Positions 1-7,494 of a DNA stretch of 10,338 nt are shown here, in pieces; within the stretch, counting starts at the first letter, position 1; every line of letters starts with the position of its first letter. The notes under the pieces are model-generated. The model had not been told where the DNA came from. It saw only the letters and a list, made by a program, of their open reading frames with translations, and searched no databases. A program made the translations under genes and the position numbers. The DNA lies in assembly GCA_964424715.1 (NCBI GenBank), contig CAYRJW010000061.1, positions 1 to 10,338 of the forward strand, in the 5' to 3' direction. The DNA comes from JAMHZE01 sp964424715. Its GTDB lineage: Bacteria > Pseudomonadota > Alphaproteobacteria > Rickettsiales > UBA8987.

Positions 1-270
1 GCAATATTGAAGAACTCACCGATATTATTGTTGGACGAGGCTACCTCGGCACTGGATACAACTTCAGAAGAACTGATACAGGCGGCCCTGGCGAAATTGA
101 TAAAAGGCCGCACCACGCTTACCATAGCGCACAGGCTTTCTACCGTTATCAGCGCTGATAAGATATTCGTGATACATAATGGCGCAGTGGTGGAGGAAGG
201 AACACATCAGGAACTTCTGGCCAGGAATGGGCAGTATTCAGTGCTGTATTCGAAGCAGTTCAAAGATTAA
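1..270 (+). CDS. ABC transporter ATP-binding protein, C-terminal fragment
   Basis: This is the last 89 codons of an ABC ATPase whose beginning lies left of the window; the frame is already open at base 1, so the TTG at 7 is not the start. The fragment shows the Walker B strand and catalytic glutamate (ILLLDEA), the D-loop (SALD), the H-loop histidine (IAHRLST) and the usual C-terminal end of exporter-type domains (VVEEGTHQELLARNGQY). That pattern, with the stop about 60 residues after the H-loop, is typical of MsbA-like or HlyB-like half-transporters in which an N-terminal six-helix membrane domain is fused to the ATPase. Substrate cannot be told from this part. MsbA-type lipid flippases and multidrug or peptide exporters end in the same way. 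It sits 93 nt before the next gene, separated from it by a hairpin, so it is probably the last gene of its own transcript. Confidence 0.93.
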   Translation, partial: AILKNSPILLLDEATSALDTTSEELIQAALAKLIKGRTTLTIAHRLSTVISADKIFVIHNGAVVEEGTHQELLARNGQYSVLYSKQFKD

Positions 271-330
271 GGTTGAAAGGTTAAAGGCTTTTTTTAACTT
301 TCGCCTTTTAACTTTCAACTTTCAACTTTA
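271..330. repeat. Imperfect hairpin built from 7-nt repeats
   Basis: Bases 272-288 can pair with 303-319 (15 of 17 positions complementary), leaving a 14-nt loop that contains a run of seven T. The right-hand side is a tandem of 7-nt units: 296-302, 310-316 and 317-323 are each AACTTTC, 303-309 is a variant and 324-330 is AACTTTA. The left arm carries the complementary heptads. It begins directly after the stop codon of the ABC gene. It could end that transcript or protect its 3' end, but the T run lies in the loop rather than after the stem, so it is not a textbook intrinsic terminator. It may equally be a dispersed intergenic repeat of this genome, which one window cannot show. Confidence 0.7.
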
Positions 331-363
331 TTATATCCCCAGAAACAGATCTGGAATTGATAT

Positions 364-1431
364 ATGAAAAAAGTTGCGGTTTTAGGTTTGGGGAAAGTTG
401 GAACTCTGGTGGCAACGCTTCTGGATGAATCCGGATTTACGGTCACAGGGGTGGATTCCGCTAAGCGCAGTGATCTGAAATTTAAAACCATTGCGGGAAA
501 TCTTTCAAAATATGAATTTCTGATAAGACATCTTGGTAATCAGGATGCAGTTGTTTCGGCATTGCCGTATCACTTGAATAAGAATGTTGTGAAGGCCGCG
601 CACGCACTGGGCATACATTATTTTGACCTTACCGAAGATGTGCCGACCGCTGATTATATCAGGAAACTTGCGAAAACATCAAAGGGCGTAATGGCCCCAC
701 AATGCGGGTTGGCGCCGGGGTTCATTGCTATCGTGGGAAGTTCCATCGCAAAACAATTTGATAAGATACGCGCGATAGAATTGCGAGTTGGTGCGTTGCC
801 GCAATCGCCGAAAGGGTATCTGGGTTACGCATTCAACTGGTCTCCGGAAGGGGTGGTGAATGAATATTTAAATGATTGCTATGTGATAAGCGATGGCGAA
901 TTGAAAGAAGTACCTTCCATGCAGGACCTTGAGAAAATAGTTATCGACGGCAAAACGCTGGAGGCCTTCACCACATCAGGCGGGCTTGGTTCCATGTGTG
1001 AGAGTTATGAGGGCAAGGTTGAGAAACTTAATTATAAGACCATCCGTTATCCCGGCCATATGAAATTGATGCGCTTTTATTTCCATGAATTACTGATGAA
1101 GCAGGACCGCAAATCTGCCGGTGAGATATTGGTGAATGCGTTCCCTCCGGTGAATGATGATGTTGTTTATGTCCATGCCTCGGTGGAAGGATATAAAAAG
1201 CGTGGTGGCAAAAAAGAATTGGTGAAGGAAGAATTCGTGAACGCATATTACCCTAAAAAGATCGCCGGCCAGGAATGGCGCGCGATATCATGGACAACCG
1301 CTTGTTCAGTGGCGGCAGTGGTAGAGATGGTGGCCAAGGGTAAATTACCGAAAAAAGGTTTCATCAAACAGGAAGATATTTTGCTGGGTGAGTTTTTGAA
1401 AACGAAGAATGGCAGTTATTACCAAAGATAG
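364..1431 (+). CDS. Saccharopine dehydrogenase / lysine 6-dehydrogenase family protein
   Basis: This is a 355-residue NAD(P)-dependent oxidoreductase of the saccharopine dehydrogenase superfamily. An N-terminal Rossmann fold is shown by VLGLGKVG at residues 6-13. The central part has the family features APQCGLAPGF, then a GALPQSPKGY...WSPEGVVNEY stretch, then ISDGELKEVP. Two reactions fit. Saccharopine dehydrogenase splits saccharopine to glutamate and aminoadipate semialdehyde; lysine 6-dehydrogenase oxidises lysine directly to the same semialdehyde. The length (nearer the roughly 385-residue Geobacillus LysDH than yeast Lys9) and the lack of a lysine-ketoglutarate reductase gene nearby make the second reading attractive. 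The next gene, 6 nt downstream, encodes the dehydrogenase that consumes the semialdehyde, which supports a role in lysine catabolism. A GGA at 353-355, 8 nt before the ATG, is a weak ribosome binding site. Family assignment is firm; the choice between the two reactions is open. Confidence 0.85.
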   Translation: MKKVAVLGLGKVGTLVATLLDESGFTVTGVDSAKRSDLKFKTIAGNLSKYEFLIRHLGNQDAVVSALPYHLNKNVVKAAHALGIHYFDLTEDVPTADYIRKLAKTSKGVMAPQCGLAPGFIAIVGSSIAKQFDKIRAIELRVGALPQSPKGYLGYAFNWSPEGVVNEYLNDCYVISDGELKEVPSMQDLEKIVIDGKTLEAFTTSGGLGSMCESYEGKVEKLNYKTIRYPGHMKLMRFYFHELLMKQDRKSAGEILVNAFPPVNDDVVYVHASVEGYKKRGGKKELVKEEFVNAYYPKKIAGQEWRAISWTTACSVAAVVEMVAKGKLPKKGFIKQEDILLGEFLKTKNGSYYQR

Positions 1432-1437
1432 TTATTT

Positions 1438-2934
1438 GTGAATATAGATAAAATATTAAAGGATCTGGGAGTTAATTTAAGCTCATATAAAGGTGATGAG
1501 CTGGAAGTTATTTCGCCGGTTGATGGTAGCAGAATAGCGAAGCTTAAATTTGATGATGCGAGATCTCTGGAGAAAAAAATAAGATCGGCCGCACATGCTT
1601 TTGAGGAGTGGCGAACTGTTCCGGCGCCTAAGCGCGGGGAGTTGATACGGATACTCGGTGATGAATTGCGTAAGAACAAAGAAGCGCTGGCAAAATTAGT
1701 TACCATAGAATGTGGAAAAATTATTGAGGAAGGCCGCGGCGAAGTACAGGAGATGATAGATATCTGCGATTTCGCGGTTGGGCTTTCGCGGACGATAGGC
1801 GGGCTGACACTGCCTTCGGAACGCCCGGAACACAGCATGCAGGAGACCTGGCTACCGCTTGGGGTGGTAGGAGTTATAAGTGCGTTCAATTTTCCGGTGG
1901 CGGTATGGGCGTGGAATTTTGCGCTGGCGGTCATATGCGGCGATAGCGTGATATGGAAACCTTCCGAGAAAACCCCGCTTTGCGCAATAGCGTGCCAGGC
2001 GATATTTGAACGGGCAGCAAAAAGATATGGCGGCGGTAAGGAACTTTCACAGATAATAATTGGTAACCGTAAGATCGGCGAGAAGCTGGTGAATGATAAG
2101 CGCATAGCGCTGGTGAGCGCGACAGGAAGTACCGCGATGGGAAGAAGCGTCGGCGAGGCGGTGGCGAAAAGATTTGGGCGGAGCCTGCTGGAGTTGGGCG
2201 GGAATAACGCCATTATAGTTACGCAGTCGGCAGATATGAATATCGCGCTGCCGTCAATTTTATTCGGCGCAGTAGGAACGGCGGGGCAGAGATGCACATC
2301 AACCCGCAGGATATTCGCGCATGATTCCATTCATGAAAAATTATTCTCGCAGATAAAAGGCGCATATAAAAATATTAAAAATAATATCGGCAATCCGCTG
2401 GAAAAAACTACGCTGATAGGGCCGCTTATTGATAAGAACGCATTCGATGCCATGCAGAAAAGCCTGCTGGCGGCGAAGAAAGCCGGTGCTGAGATCACCG
2501 GCGGCGGCAGGGTGCGGACAAAAGATAAGAACGCATATTATGTTGAACCGGCGTTGGTGAAGTTAAAAAAACCTATCGCCATTACAGCTCACGAAACTTT
2601 CGCGCCTATATTATATGTGATGCCGTATAAGAAACTTTCCGATGCTATCGCCATGAATAATGCCGTGCCGCAGGGGCTTTCATCGGCGATATTCACCAGC
2701 GACCTGCGCGAGGCGGAAATTTTCAAAAGGGATTCCGATTGCGGGATAGCCAATGTTAACATCGGCACTTCCGGTGCAGAGATAGGCGGCGCATTTGGCG
2801 GAGAGAAGGAAACCGGTGGTGGCCGTGAATCCGGCTCAGATTCATGGAAGGTTTATATGAGGCGTTCTACCTCCACTACTTATTATGGAAGCAGACCGGC
2901 CGCGCTGGCGCAGGGAATCAAGTTTACAGTTTAG
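1438..2934 (+). CDS. Alpha-aminoadipate semialdehyde dehydrogenase (ALDH7 / antiquitin family)
   Basis: This 498-residue NAD-dependent aldehyde dehydrogenase would oxidise aminoadipate semialdehyde (in equilibrium with piperideine-6-carboxylate) to 2-aminoadipate. It resembles the human ALDH7A1 and Pseudomonas AmaB group across its length, with diagnostic stretches around SERPEHSM, ISAFNFPVAVWAWN and, near the C-terminus, TSGAEIGGAFGGEKETGGG followed by RESGSDSWKVYMRRST. The catalytic cysteine is C286 in GTAGQRCTS and the general-base glutamate is E252 in LLELGGNN. Size is normal for the family (about 500-510). The start is a GTG, 6 nt after the stop of the preceding gene and without a clear Shine-Dalgarno sequence, so translation is probably coupled to that gene. 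The gene ends 20 nt from the convergent exoprotein gene with no strong terminator between them. A long open frame on the opposite strand is a codon-bias shadow. Confidence 0.95.
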   Translation: MNIDKILKDLGVNLSSYKGDELEVISPVDGSRIAKLKFDDARSLEKKIRSAAHAFEEWRTVPAPKRGELIRILGDELRKNKEALAKLVTIECGKIIEEGRGEVQEMIDICDFAVGLSRTIGGLTLPSERPEHSMQETWLPLGVVGVISAFNFPVAVWAWNFALAVICGDSVIWKPSEKTPLCAIACQAIFERAAKRYGGGKELSQIIIGNRKIGEKLVNDKRIALVSATGSTAMGRSVGEAVAKRFGRSLLELGGNNAIIVTQSADMNIALPSILFGAVGTAGQRCTSTRRIFAHDSIHEKLFSQIKGAYKNIKNNIGNPLEKTTLIGPLIDKNAFDAMQKSLLAAKKAGAEITGGGRVRTKDKNAYYVEPALVKLKKPIAITAHETFAPILYVMPYKKLSDAIAMNNAVPQGLSSAIFTSDLREAEIFKRDSDCGIANVNIGTSGAEIGGAFGGEKETGGGRESGSDSWKVYMRRSTSTTYYGSRPAALAQGIKFTV

Positions 2935-2954
2935 TTGCGGTATTTTATTGCCCG

Positions 2955-5900
2955 TTACAGCGCGCAAGTACCGCTGGCGTTTTCCTGGTTAATATTATCA
3001 CCGAGGAAATCATTGCCGTAGCTGGTGCTGCAATTTATTTTTGCTGCTCTGGCGGTTCCGCCTGCTGCCGGTTCAATGCTATTTAAATTGAAAGCGGTGC
3101 TCAGGTTCACATTATAATTATTAGCAAGGTTCATTACATCCAGCGCGCGCCCTATATAGGATAGCGGGTGGTAGTAATCATCATAAGTATAATTATTGGC
3201 CATTTCATTGGCAAGTGTACCGATATTGAATTTGAATATCGGGAATAGAAGACCTGCGGAACTATCATCATTATTATGCCAGATGCGGGCTTCTATATCC
3301 CTTATAGAATTCGCACCCACAAAAACCGAATTACTTACATCGCCATCGGTGGTGCTGTTGACCAGTTCGATATCGAATAATGTGTAGCTGTTATTGAATA
3401 TAGTATCGTTGAAATCCATATCGCCGGTTTCAAGTGTAACGCTATGGGCGCTGCCGGAAACATTGGAGAATCTCCAGCCTACAGGCGCATCAGCGGATAG
3501 TTGCAGGCCTGAAACAACAACGTTCTCAAGCGATGTTGCATCCTCGAACTGGATGGTGGCATCAGAGTGGGTGCCGTTGAAGGTAAGGTTCGTAAGGGTT
3601 GTATTCAGCGCATCATTATTGCCATTTATCAGTAATGAATAGATGCTGTTAGTGCCGCCGGTGAAGGTGGAATTCTGTATGCTCAAATTATCAAAACCAC
3701 CAAATGCGTAGATATCAATATCATTATCTGAGTAGGTAAGGTTATTCAGCGATACATCATAAGAACCCGTTATAACCGTCCCGTATAAATTGCCGGAGGC
3801 GGTGATATTGTTCATGATAAGCCCATCCGCCAGTTCGGCGGCCACGCCGGTGAAACTGCCGGTAAACGAACTGTTCTCGATCACCGCATCGTAACTTTCG
3901 ATAAGGTAAACACCAAAACCGTTATCGCTGAAGCTGGTGGAATCTATATGCAGATCATCAGAGATATCGGCAATGATACCAAAGGTATTATCATATATAT
4001 CTGAAGCTGAAACGGTAAGGTTGTGAGAGTCAAAGGCATCAATACCGCTATCGCCGTTGCCGAAAATGGCGGCTGCATATATGGAAACATTGTCGGAAGA
4101 GGTAAGTTCTATACCGTTGCTGCGGTTGTTATATATTTCGGTTATGTCAGTGCCAAAGAATGTGGAACGGGTATCTATATAAAGGGTTGAATAATTCGCC
4201 TGGATACCGTCTTCGTTGCCGGCTATCTCGCCACCTGCTATGGACATGTCGGAATCATTCAGCAATATGCCGTTGCCGTCATTAGTATTAACTGCCGTTC
4301 CAAAGAGGGCCACACCGGAATTGTTCGCTTCTATACCATCATCGCCATTGCTATGTATCGAACTCAGTTCGATAGCGGCATTGCTGTTGTTCAGCAATAC
4401 GCCGTTATCTGAGTTATCATATATAGTGGCAGAATAAATATTCAGGCCTGTTGAGTTATCTGCGTTTATACCATTGTTGGTATTATCATATATGCGGCTG
4501 TGATTGCTGATAAGGACATTATCAGAAGATACAAGAGCTATACCATCCAGTCCGTTATCAGAAACTCCGCTGCCGAAAATCACGGTATCATCGGAAGATG
4601 TAAGTAAGATACCGTTCCCACTGTTAGACAAGATCTCGGTTGAAATGAACAGGTTCCTTGAATCAGAAATATTTATACCATTGCCGGTATTGTTGTTTAT
4701 ATCAACATTGCTTACTCTTAAATAATCAGAGCCGTTCACAACTTTTATACCATCAAGGCCGTTGAGTTCAACGGTGCTGGATTCTATCACCGCGCCAATA
4801 CCGCCAAGAGAAGCAAATATGTTGGTATTGAAAAGAGGATAACGGTAAGGGGCTGCAACCATAACATTGCCGCTTACACCTGTAACGGCATTTATATAGA
4901 TACCGTTGCCGCTATTGCCACTTACTGTTACGCCGGATATAGTCAGCCCGGCGGAATTATTTATATCTATGCCGTTACCACCGTTGGATGATATGCGGGA
5001 GCCATTGATGATACTTATATCATCGGAGCCGGAAGCATAGATGCCTGTGCCGGTATTATCGTGGATATAGATGTTTTCTATGGTGATGATATCGGAATCA
5101 GCGATGATGATACCATTGCCTTCGGTGTAGGATATTTCTGTGCCGGTTATACTTATGTTATCACTATTATCAATCTCTATGCCTGTATTGGCTGCCCGTA
5201 TGGAGTTGTTGAGTATATCAATATCGCTGGTATTGGAGAGTTTTATACCTATACCAGAATTGATAATGGTGTTATCGGATATCACGGTATTGGTGCCGGC
5301 TTTTGTTACGGATATTGCGATGCTGGGTGAAGTGGCTGTGTATAGCGGGCCACCGAACTTAATATGCACATTACCAAATAGATTGTTGGAGATATTTACA
5401 TCACCGGTAGTATCGATGGAAATACTTTGAAGGTTTGGGGAGGTAGCAAGTATCTGAAGATTTCCTATGCCGTACTGTTGGCTGAAAGGGTTCTTGAATG
5501 ACAGGTAGCTGTTCGTGACCGAGCCGGAAGCTGAATCGCTAAAGCTTATGCCAGCCATGTAGTCGCCTAAAGGGAAATTGTCGGATATTGAAGTGCCGTT
5601 CACCTGAAGGCCGGTTATATTAACATTGGCTGTGCCATGTATGTTGATTATTGGGAAGATATCTTCGCCAGCGGAATTTGTGTAACCAAATTGCAGGGAA
5701 TAAGGCATTATAATAGTATCTGCTGTGCCGTTGCCTGTAAGGTTAAGATCTTTATTTATATCTATAAGCTGGTTAAAAGTGCCGGAGCCGAGATTGACAT
5801 TGCCGCCGGAATTTACCAGCGTTATCGCCTGATTTATATTGCCGCTGTTGCTTGCAACATTCACAACTGGTGCAGAACCGCTGAGGTTAGGAGTGTTTAT

Positions 5901-6818
5901 ATCCGTGTTGAGGTCAATATGGTCATCAGCTTCGATGTTAACATTGCTCGCGGTGATGTCGGCGGAAGAGCCAAGAGTTACTATATTACCTTTAACAGTT
6001 GCAGTGTCGGCTTCAACAAGGCCATCTATATTCACTATATTATTAACCACATTATTGGCGTTCTGGACATTGAGCAGAACTTTACCGCCTGCTGCGTGAA
6101 TGGCGCCGCTGTTAGAGACGCCTCTTGAAACATTGTCAGCCCCGGTTGCGAAATTGATCAGGCCATCGCCATAAAAATCGAGCGTGAATATCTCGCCAGC
6201 ACCTAATTTTACCCGGCCGGAATTTGCTGTTATCGTGCCATTATTCTCAATATTCGGGGCAACGAGTGCCGCAAGGCCGGCATTGGCTACGGTTATATCG
6301 CCGTTATTTATGATGGAAGCATTTGCTGCGCCTGCGGTATCGAAATCATAATTTCCTGCATTGAAATTGGCATTTGTTATCCCGGAAGTTGAAACTACCA
6401 GATTAGGAACATTCACCGTTGCCGTGTTGCTGAAGAAAACGCCGTTAGGGTTTATCAGCCATACATTAACACCGGTGGAGGTTATAGTGCCAAGGATATT
6501 GGAAGGGTTGCCGCCGGTAACGCGTGATAAGTGATTGGCATTGCCCGCGCCGCCGGTAACGTTATTAAGGTAAGATACGGTCTGGCCAAGGCCGATATTA
6601 TAATCGCTGAAATTGGCGATGGAATTCTGGGAAGTAACTGTAATGGTAGTTTTATTTGCCACGGACTGGTCAAAGCTTCCGGAGCCGGAGACAAATGTGC
6701 CGGTAACTACATCGGCACTGGCAGCCATCGGTAATGCACAAAGGGCAACCGCCGCAAATGCAGAAGTGGCGTACAATCTTTTATATAAGCAAGATAGGTT
6801 CGAGTTTTGAATTCTCAT
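2955..6818 (-). CDS. Two-partner-secretion exoprotein (TpsA-like) with parallel beta-helix repeats
   Basis: This 1287-residue protein is predicted to be secreted or surface-exposed. Residues 1-35 form a signal peptide: a basic start, a hydrophobic core (AFAAVALCALPM) and a likely cut after AASA. Residues from about 36 to 250 match the filamentous haemagglutinin N-terminal (TPS) domain, including ILGTITSTG and NVWLINPNGVFF with the NPNG turn at 123-126. Residues about 320-370 resemble the strand that opens many pectin-lyase-like helices (AITLVNSGGNVNLGSGTF). Residues about 510-1065 are PbH1-type coils of roughly 22-24 residues with recurring NGI turns and many Asn, Asp, Ser and Gly. A non-repetitive C-terminal domain ends with C1263 and C1285. 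I chose the ATG at 6818, not the upstream in-frame ATG at 6869, because it starts a clean signal peptide and has AAAGGA 8-9 nt upstream. Role is likely adhesion or surface-ligand binding; an enzymatic beta-helix is possible. No transporter partner gene is in the window. Confidence 0.88.
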   Translation of the reverse strand: MRIQNSNLSCLYKRLYATSAFAAVALCALPMAASADVVTGTFVSGSGSFDQSVANKTTITVTSQNSIANFSDYNIGLGQTVSYLNNVTGGAGNANHLSRVTGGNPSNILGTITSTGVNVWLINPNGVFFSNTATVNVPNLVVSTSGITNANFNAGNYDFDTAGAANASIINNGDITVANAGLAALVAPNIENNGTITANSGRVKLGAGEIFTLDFYGDGLINFATGADNVSRGVSNSGAIHAAGGKVLLNVQNANNVVNNIVNIDGLVEADTATVKGNIVTLGSSADITASNVNIEADDHIDLNTDINTPNLSGSAPVVNVASNSGNINQAITLVNSGGNVNLGSGTFNQLIDINKDLNLTGNGTADTIIMPYSLQFGYTNSAGEDIFPIINIHGTANVNITGLQVNGTSISDNFPLGDYMAGISFSDSASGSVTNSYLSFKNPFSQQYGIGNLQILATSPNLQSISIDTTGDVNISNNLFGNVHIKFGGPLYTATSPSIAISVTKAGTNTVISDNTIINSGIGIKLSNTSDIDILNNSIRAANTGIEIDNSDNISITGTEISYTEGNGIIIADSDIITIENIYIHDNTGTGIYASGSDDISIINGSRISSNGGNGIDINNSAGLTISGVTVSGNSGNGIYINAVTGVSGNVMVAAPYRYPLFNTNIFASLGGIGAVIESSTVELNGLDGIKVVNGSDYLRVSNVDINNNTGNGINISDSRNLFISTEILSNSGNGILLTSSDDTVIFGSGVSDNGLDGIALVSSDNVLISNHSRIYDNTNNGINADNSTGLNIYSATIYDNSDNGVLLNNSNAAIELSSIHSNGDDGIEANNSGVALFGTAVNTNDGNGILLNDSDMSIAGGEIAGNEDGIQANYSTLYIDTRSTFFGTDITEIYNNRSNGIELTSSDNVSIYAAAIFGNGDSGIDAFDSHNLTVSASDIYDNTFGIIADISDDLHIDSTSFSDNGFGVYLIESYDAVIENSSFTGSFTGVAAELADGLIMNNITASGNLYGTVITGSYDVSLNNLTYSDNDIDIYAFGGFDNLSIQNSTFTGGTNSIYSLLINGNNDALNTTLTNLTFNGTHSDATIQFEDATSLENVVVSGLQLSADAPVGWRFSNVSGSAHSVTLETGDMDFNDTIFNNSYTLFDIELVNSTTDGDVSNSVFVGANSIRDIEARIWHNNDDSSAGLLFPIFKFNIGTLANEMANNYTYDDYYHPLSYIGRALDVMNLANNYNVNLSTAFNLNSIEPAAGGTARAAKINCSTSYGNDFLGDNINQENASGTCAL

Positions 6819-6826
6819 GGGCCTGT

Positions 6827-6833
6827 GTCCTTT
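6827..6833 (-). promoter_or_regulatory. Ribosome binding site deciding the exoprotein start
   Basis: On the minus strand this reads AAAGGAC and ends 8 nt before the ATG at 6818. It lies inside the longer open frame that begins at 6869, and no comparable site precedes that upstream ATG. This favours the shorter protein, which begins with a signal peptide. Confidence 0.6.
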
Positions 6834-6886
6834 ATATATATATTTATAATCCCCCCTCTGAACATTCAAGCCTTAGAGGCGCGACC

Positions 6887-6915
6887 ATATTAACACAGAT
6901 ATAGGGCGGGTTCAA
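6887..6915 (-). promoter_or_regulatory. Candidate promoter of the exoprotein gene
   Basis: On the minus strand TTGAAC (6910-6915) and TAATAT (6887-6892) are 17 nt apart, the preferred sigma-70 spacing. The start of transcription would fall near 6880, giving a leader of about 60 nt before the ATG at 6818. A second, poorer pair lies closer to the gene: TTGAAT (6864-6869) and TATAAA (6843-6848) with 15-nt spacing. The 166-nt gap after the response regulator gene therefore probably holds a separate promoter, though read-through from that gene is possible because I see no terminator between them. Confidence 0.4.
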
Positions 6916-6984
6916 TATTATTTGAGCTTGCTTGGTTATTATATTGATTTTTATAAGAAAAAATGTATTTCCCCGGCCTGTCTA

Positions 6985-7461
6985 TCAGTTGAAGGATTTG
7001 GCATCGGTGAAGCTTTCGTCGTAGATCTCGTTTATGGCGTAATAGACGGCTTTATTCAACGTCTCATTGCTCAGGTTATTTTTATCGATGAAATAAGAGG
7101 CTCCAAGGTCAAGGCATTCATCTATGACATCCTTGCTGGGGCTGGTGGTCATGAATATCAGCGGTGCGCGGAGGAATTTACGGTATTTGAATTTCTTCAT
7201 CAGTTCGATGCCGTCATCATCGTTCAGGCGGTAATCAAGCAAAACGCAATCAGCATCCATGCGGGAAAAACTTTCCAGCGCGGACTTGGCGTTATCGCAC
7301 ACCTCAAACTCAAAATCGTAATATTTTGAATTCTTCAAATATTCTTTATAAAGAGTTACATCCCCTAGGTAATCATCAATTATAAGAACCTTTTTTCTCA
7401 CACGCTCACCCATAGGAGATAAGGAATAATCTGTTGATACTTTCATTATAACAAAGCCCAT
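6985..7461 (-). CDS. Single-domain response regulator (CheY-like receiver)
   Basis: This protein of up to 158 residues is a phospho-acceptor receiver domain with no output domain. Visible landmarks, numbered from the 7461 start, are the acidic pair D29-D30 in KVLIIDDY, the phospho-acceptor D76 in CVLLDYRL, the switch threonine T105 in FMTTS and the conserved lysine K127 in YFIDKNN. The proline that normally follows this lysine is Asn here. A receiver domain alone usually acts by protein-protein contact, either as a phosphorelay shuttle or on a kinase, chemotaxis motor or diguanylate cyclase. The start is uncertain: ATGs occur at 7461, 7446 and 7413, none with a Shine-Dalgarno sequence, and the receiver fold only begins around residue 22. 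The gene precedes the exoprotein gene on the same strand, so it may belong to its regulation; that is inference from position only. No kinase gene is present in the window. Confidence 0.9.
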   Translation of the reverse strand: MGFVIMKVSTDYSLSPMGERVRKKVLIIDDYLGDVTLYKEYLKNSKYYDFEFEVCDNAKSALESFSRMDADCVLLDYRLNDDDGIELMKKFKYRKFLRAPLIFMTTSPSKDVIDECLDLGASYFIDKNNLSNETLNKAVYYAINEIYDESFTDAKSFN

Positions 7462-7494
7462 ATAAAAATCATATATGGTTCGTATCGCTCTATA

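Noticed and set aside
1419..2330. 303-codon open frame on the minus strand across the ALDH7 gene
   Set aside because: It lies entirely over a well-conserved dehydrogenase apart from its last few codons. Its translation (Ser/Pro/Ile-rich, no motifs) reflects codon bias on the opposite strand.
2958..2980. Stem CAGCG/CGCTG followed by GCGTTTT, as a terminator for the ALDH7 gene
   Set aside because: The stem is only 5 bp with a 9-nt loop and a run of four T, too weak to call and within coding sequence of the convergent gene.
3640..5310. Periodic DNA repeats resembling a CRISPR or tandem array
   Set aside because: The periodicity is at protein level (beta-helix coils of about 22-24 residues). 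The DNA copies are diverged and have no constant repeat-spacer pattern.
5637..6128. 163-codon plus-strand frame, and several similar ones, inside the exoprotein gene
   Set aside because: These come from the repetitive, stop-poor composition of the beta-helix codons. They have no ribosome binding sites and no recognisable domains.
6831..6850. TA-rich run ahead of the exoprotein gene as a functional repeat or phase-variable tract
   Set aside because: The alternating TA run is short and irregular. It lies between the promoter and the ribosome binding site, and nothing shows length variation; it may just be AT-rich leader.
6922..7329. 135-codon plus-strand frame opposite the response regulator
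   Set aside because: The minus-strand frame has all receiver-domain landmarks, and the plus-strand one has none.
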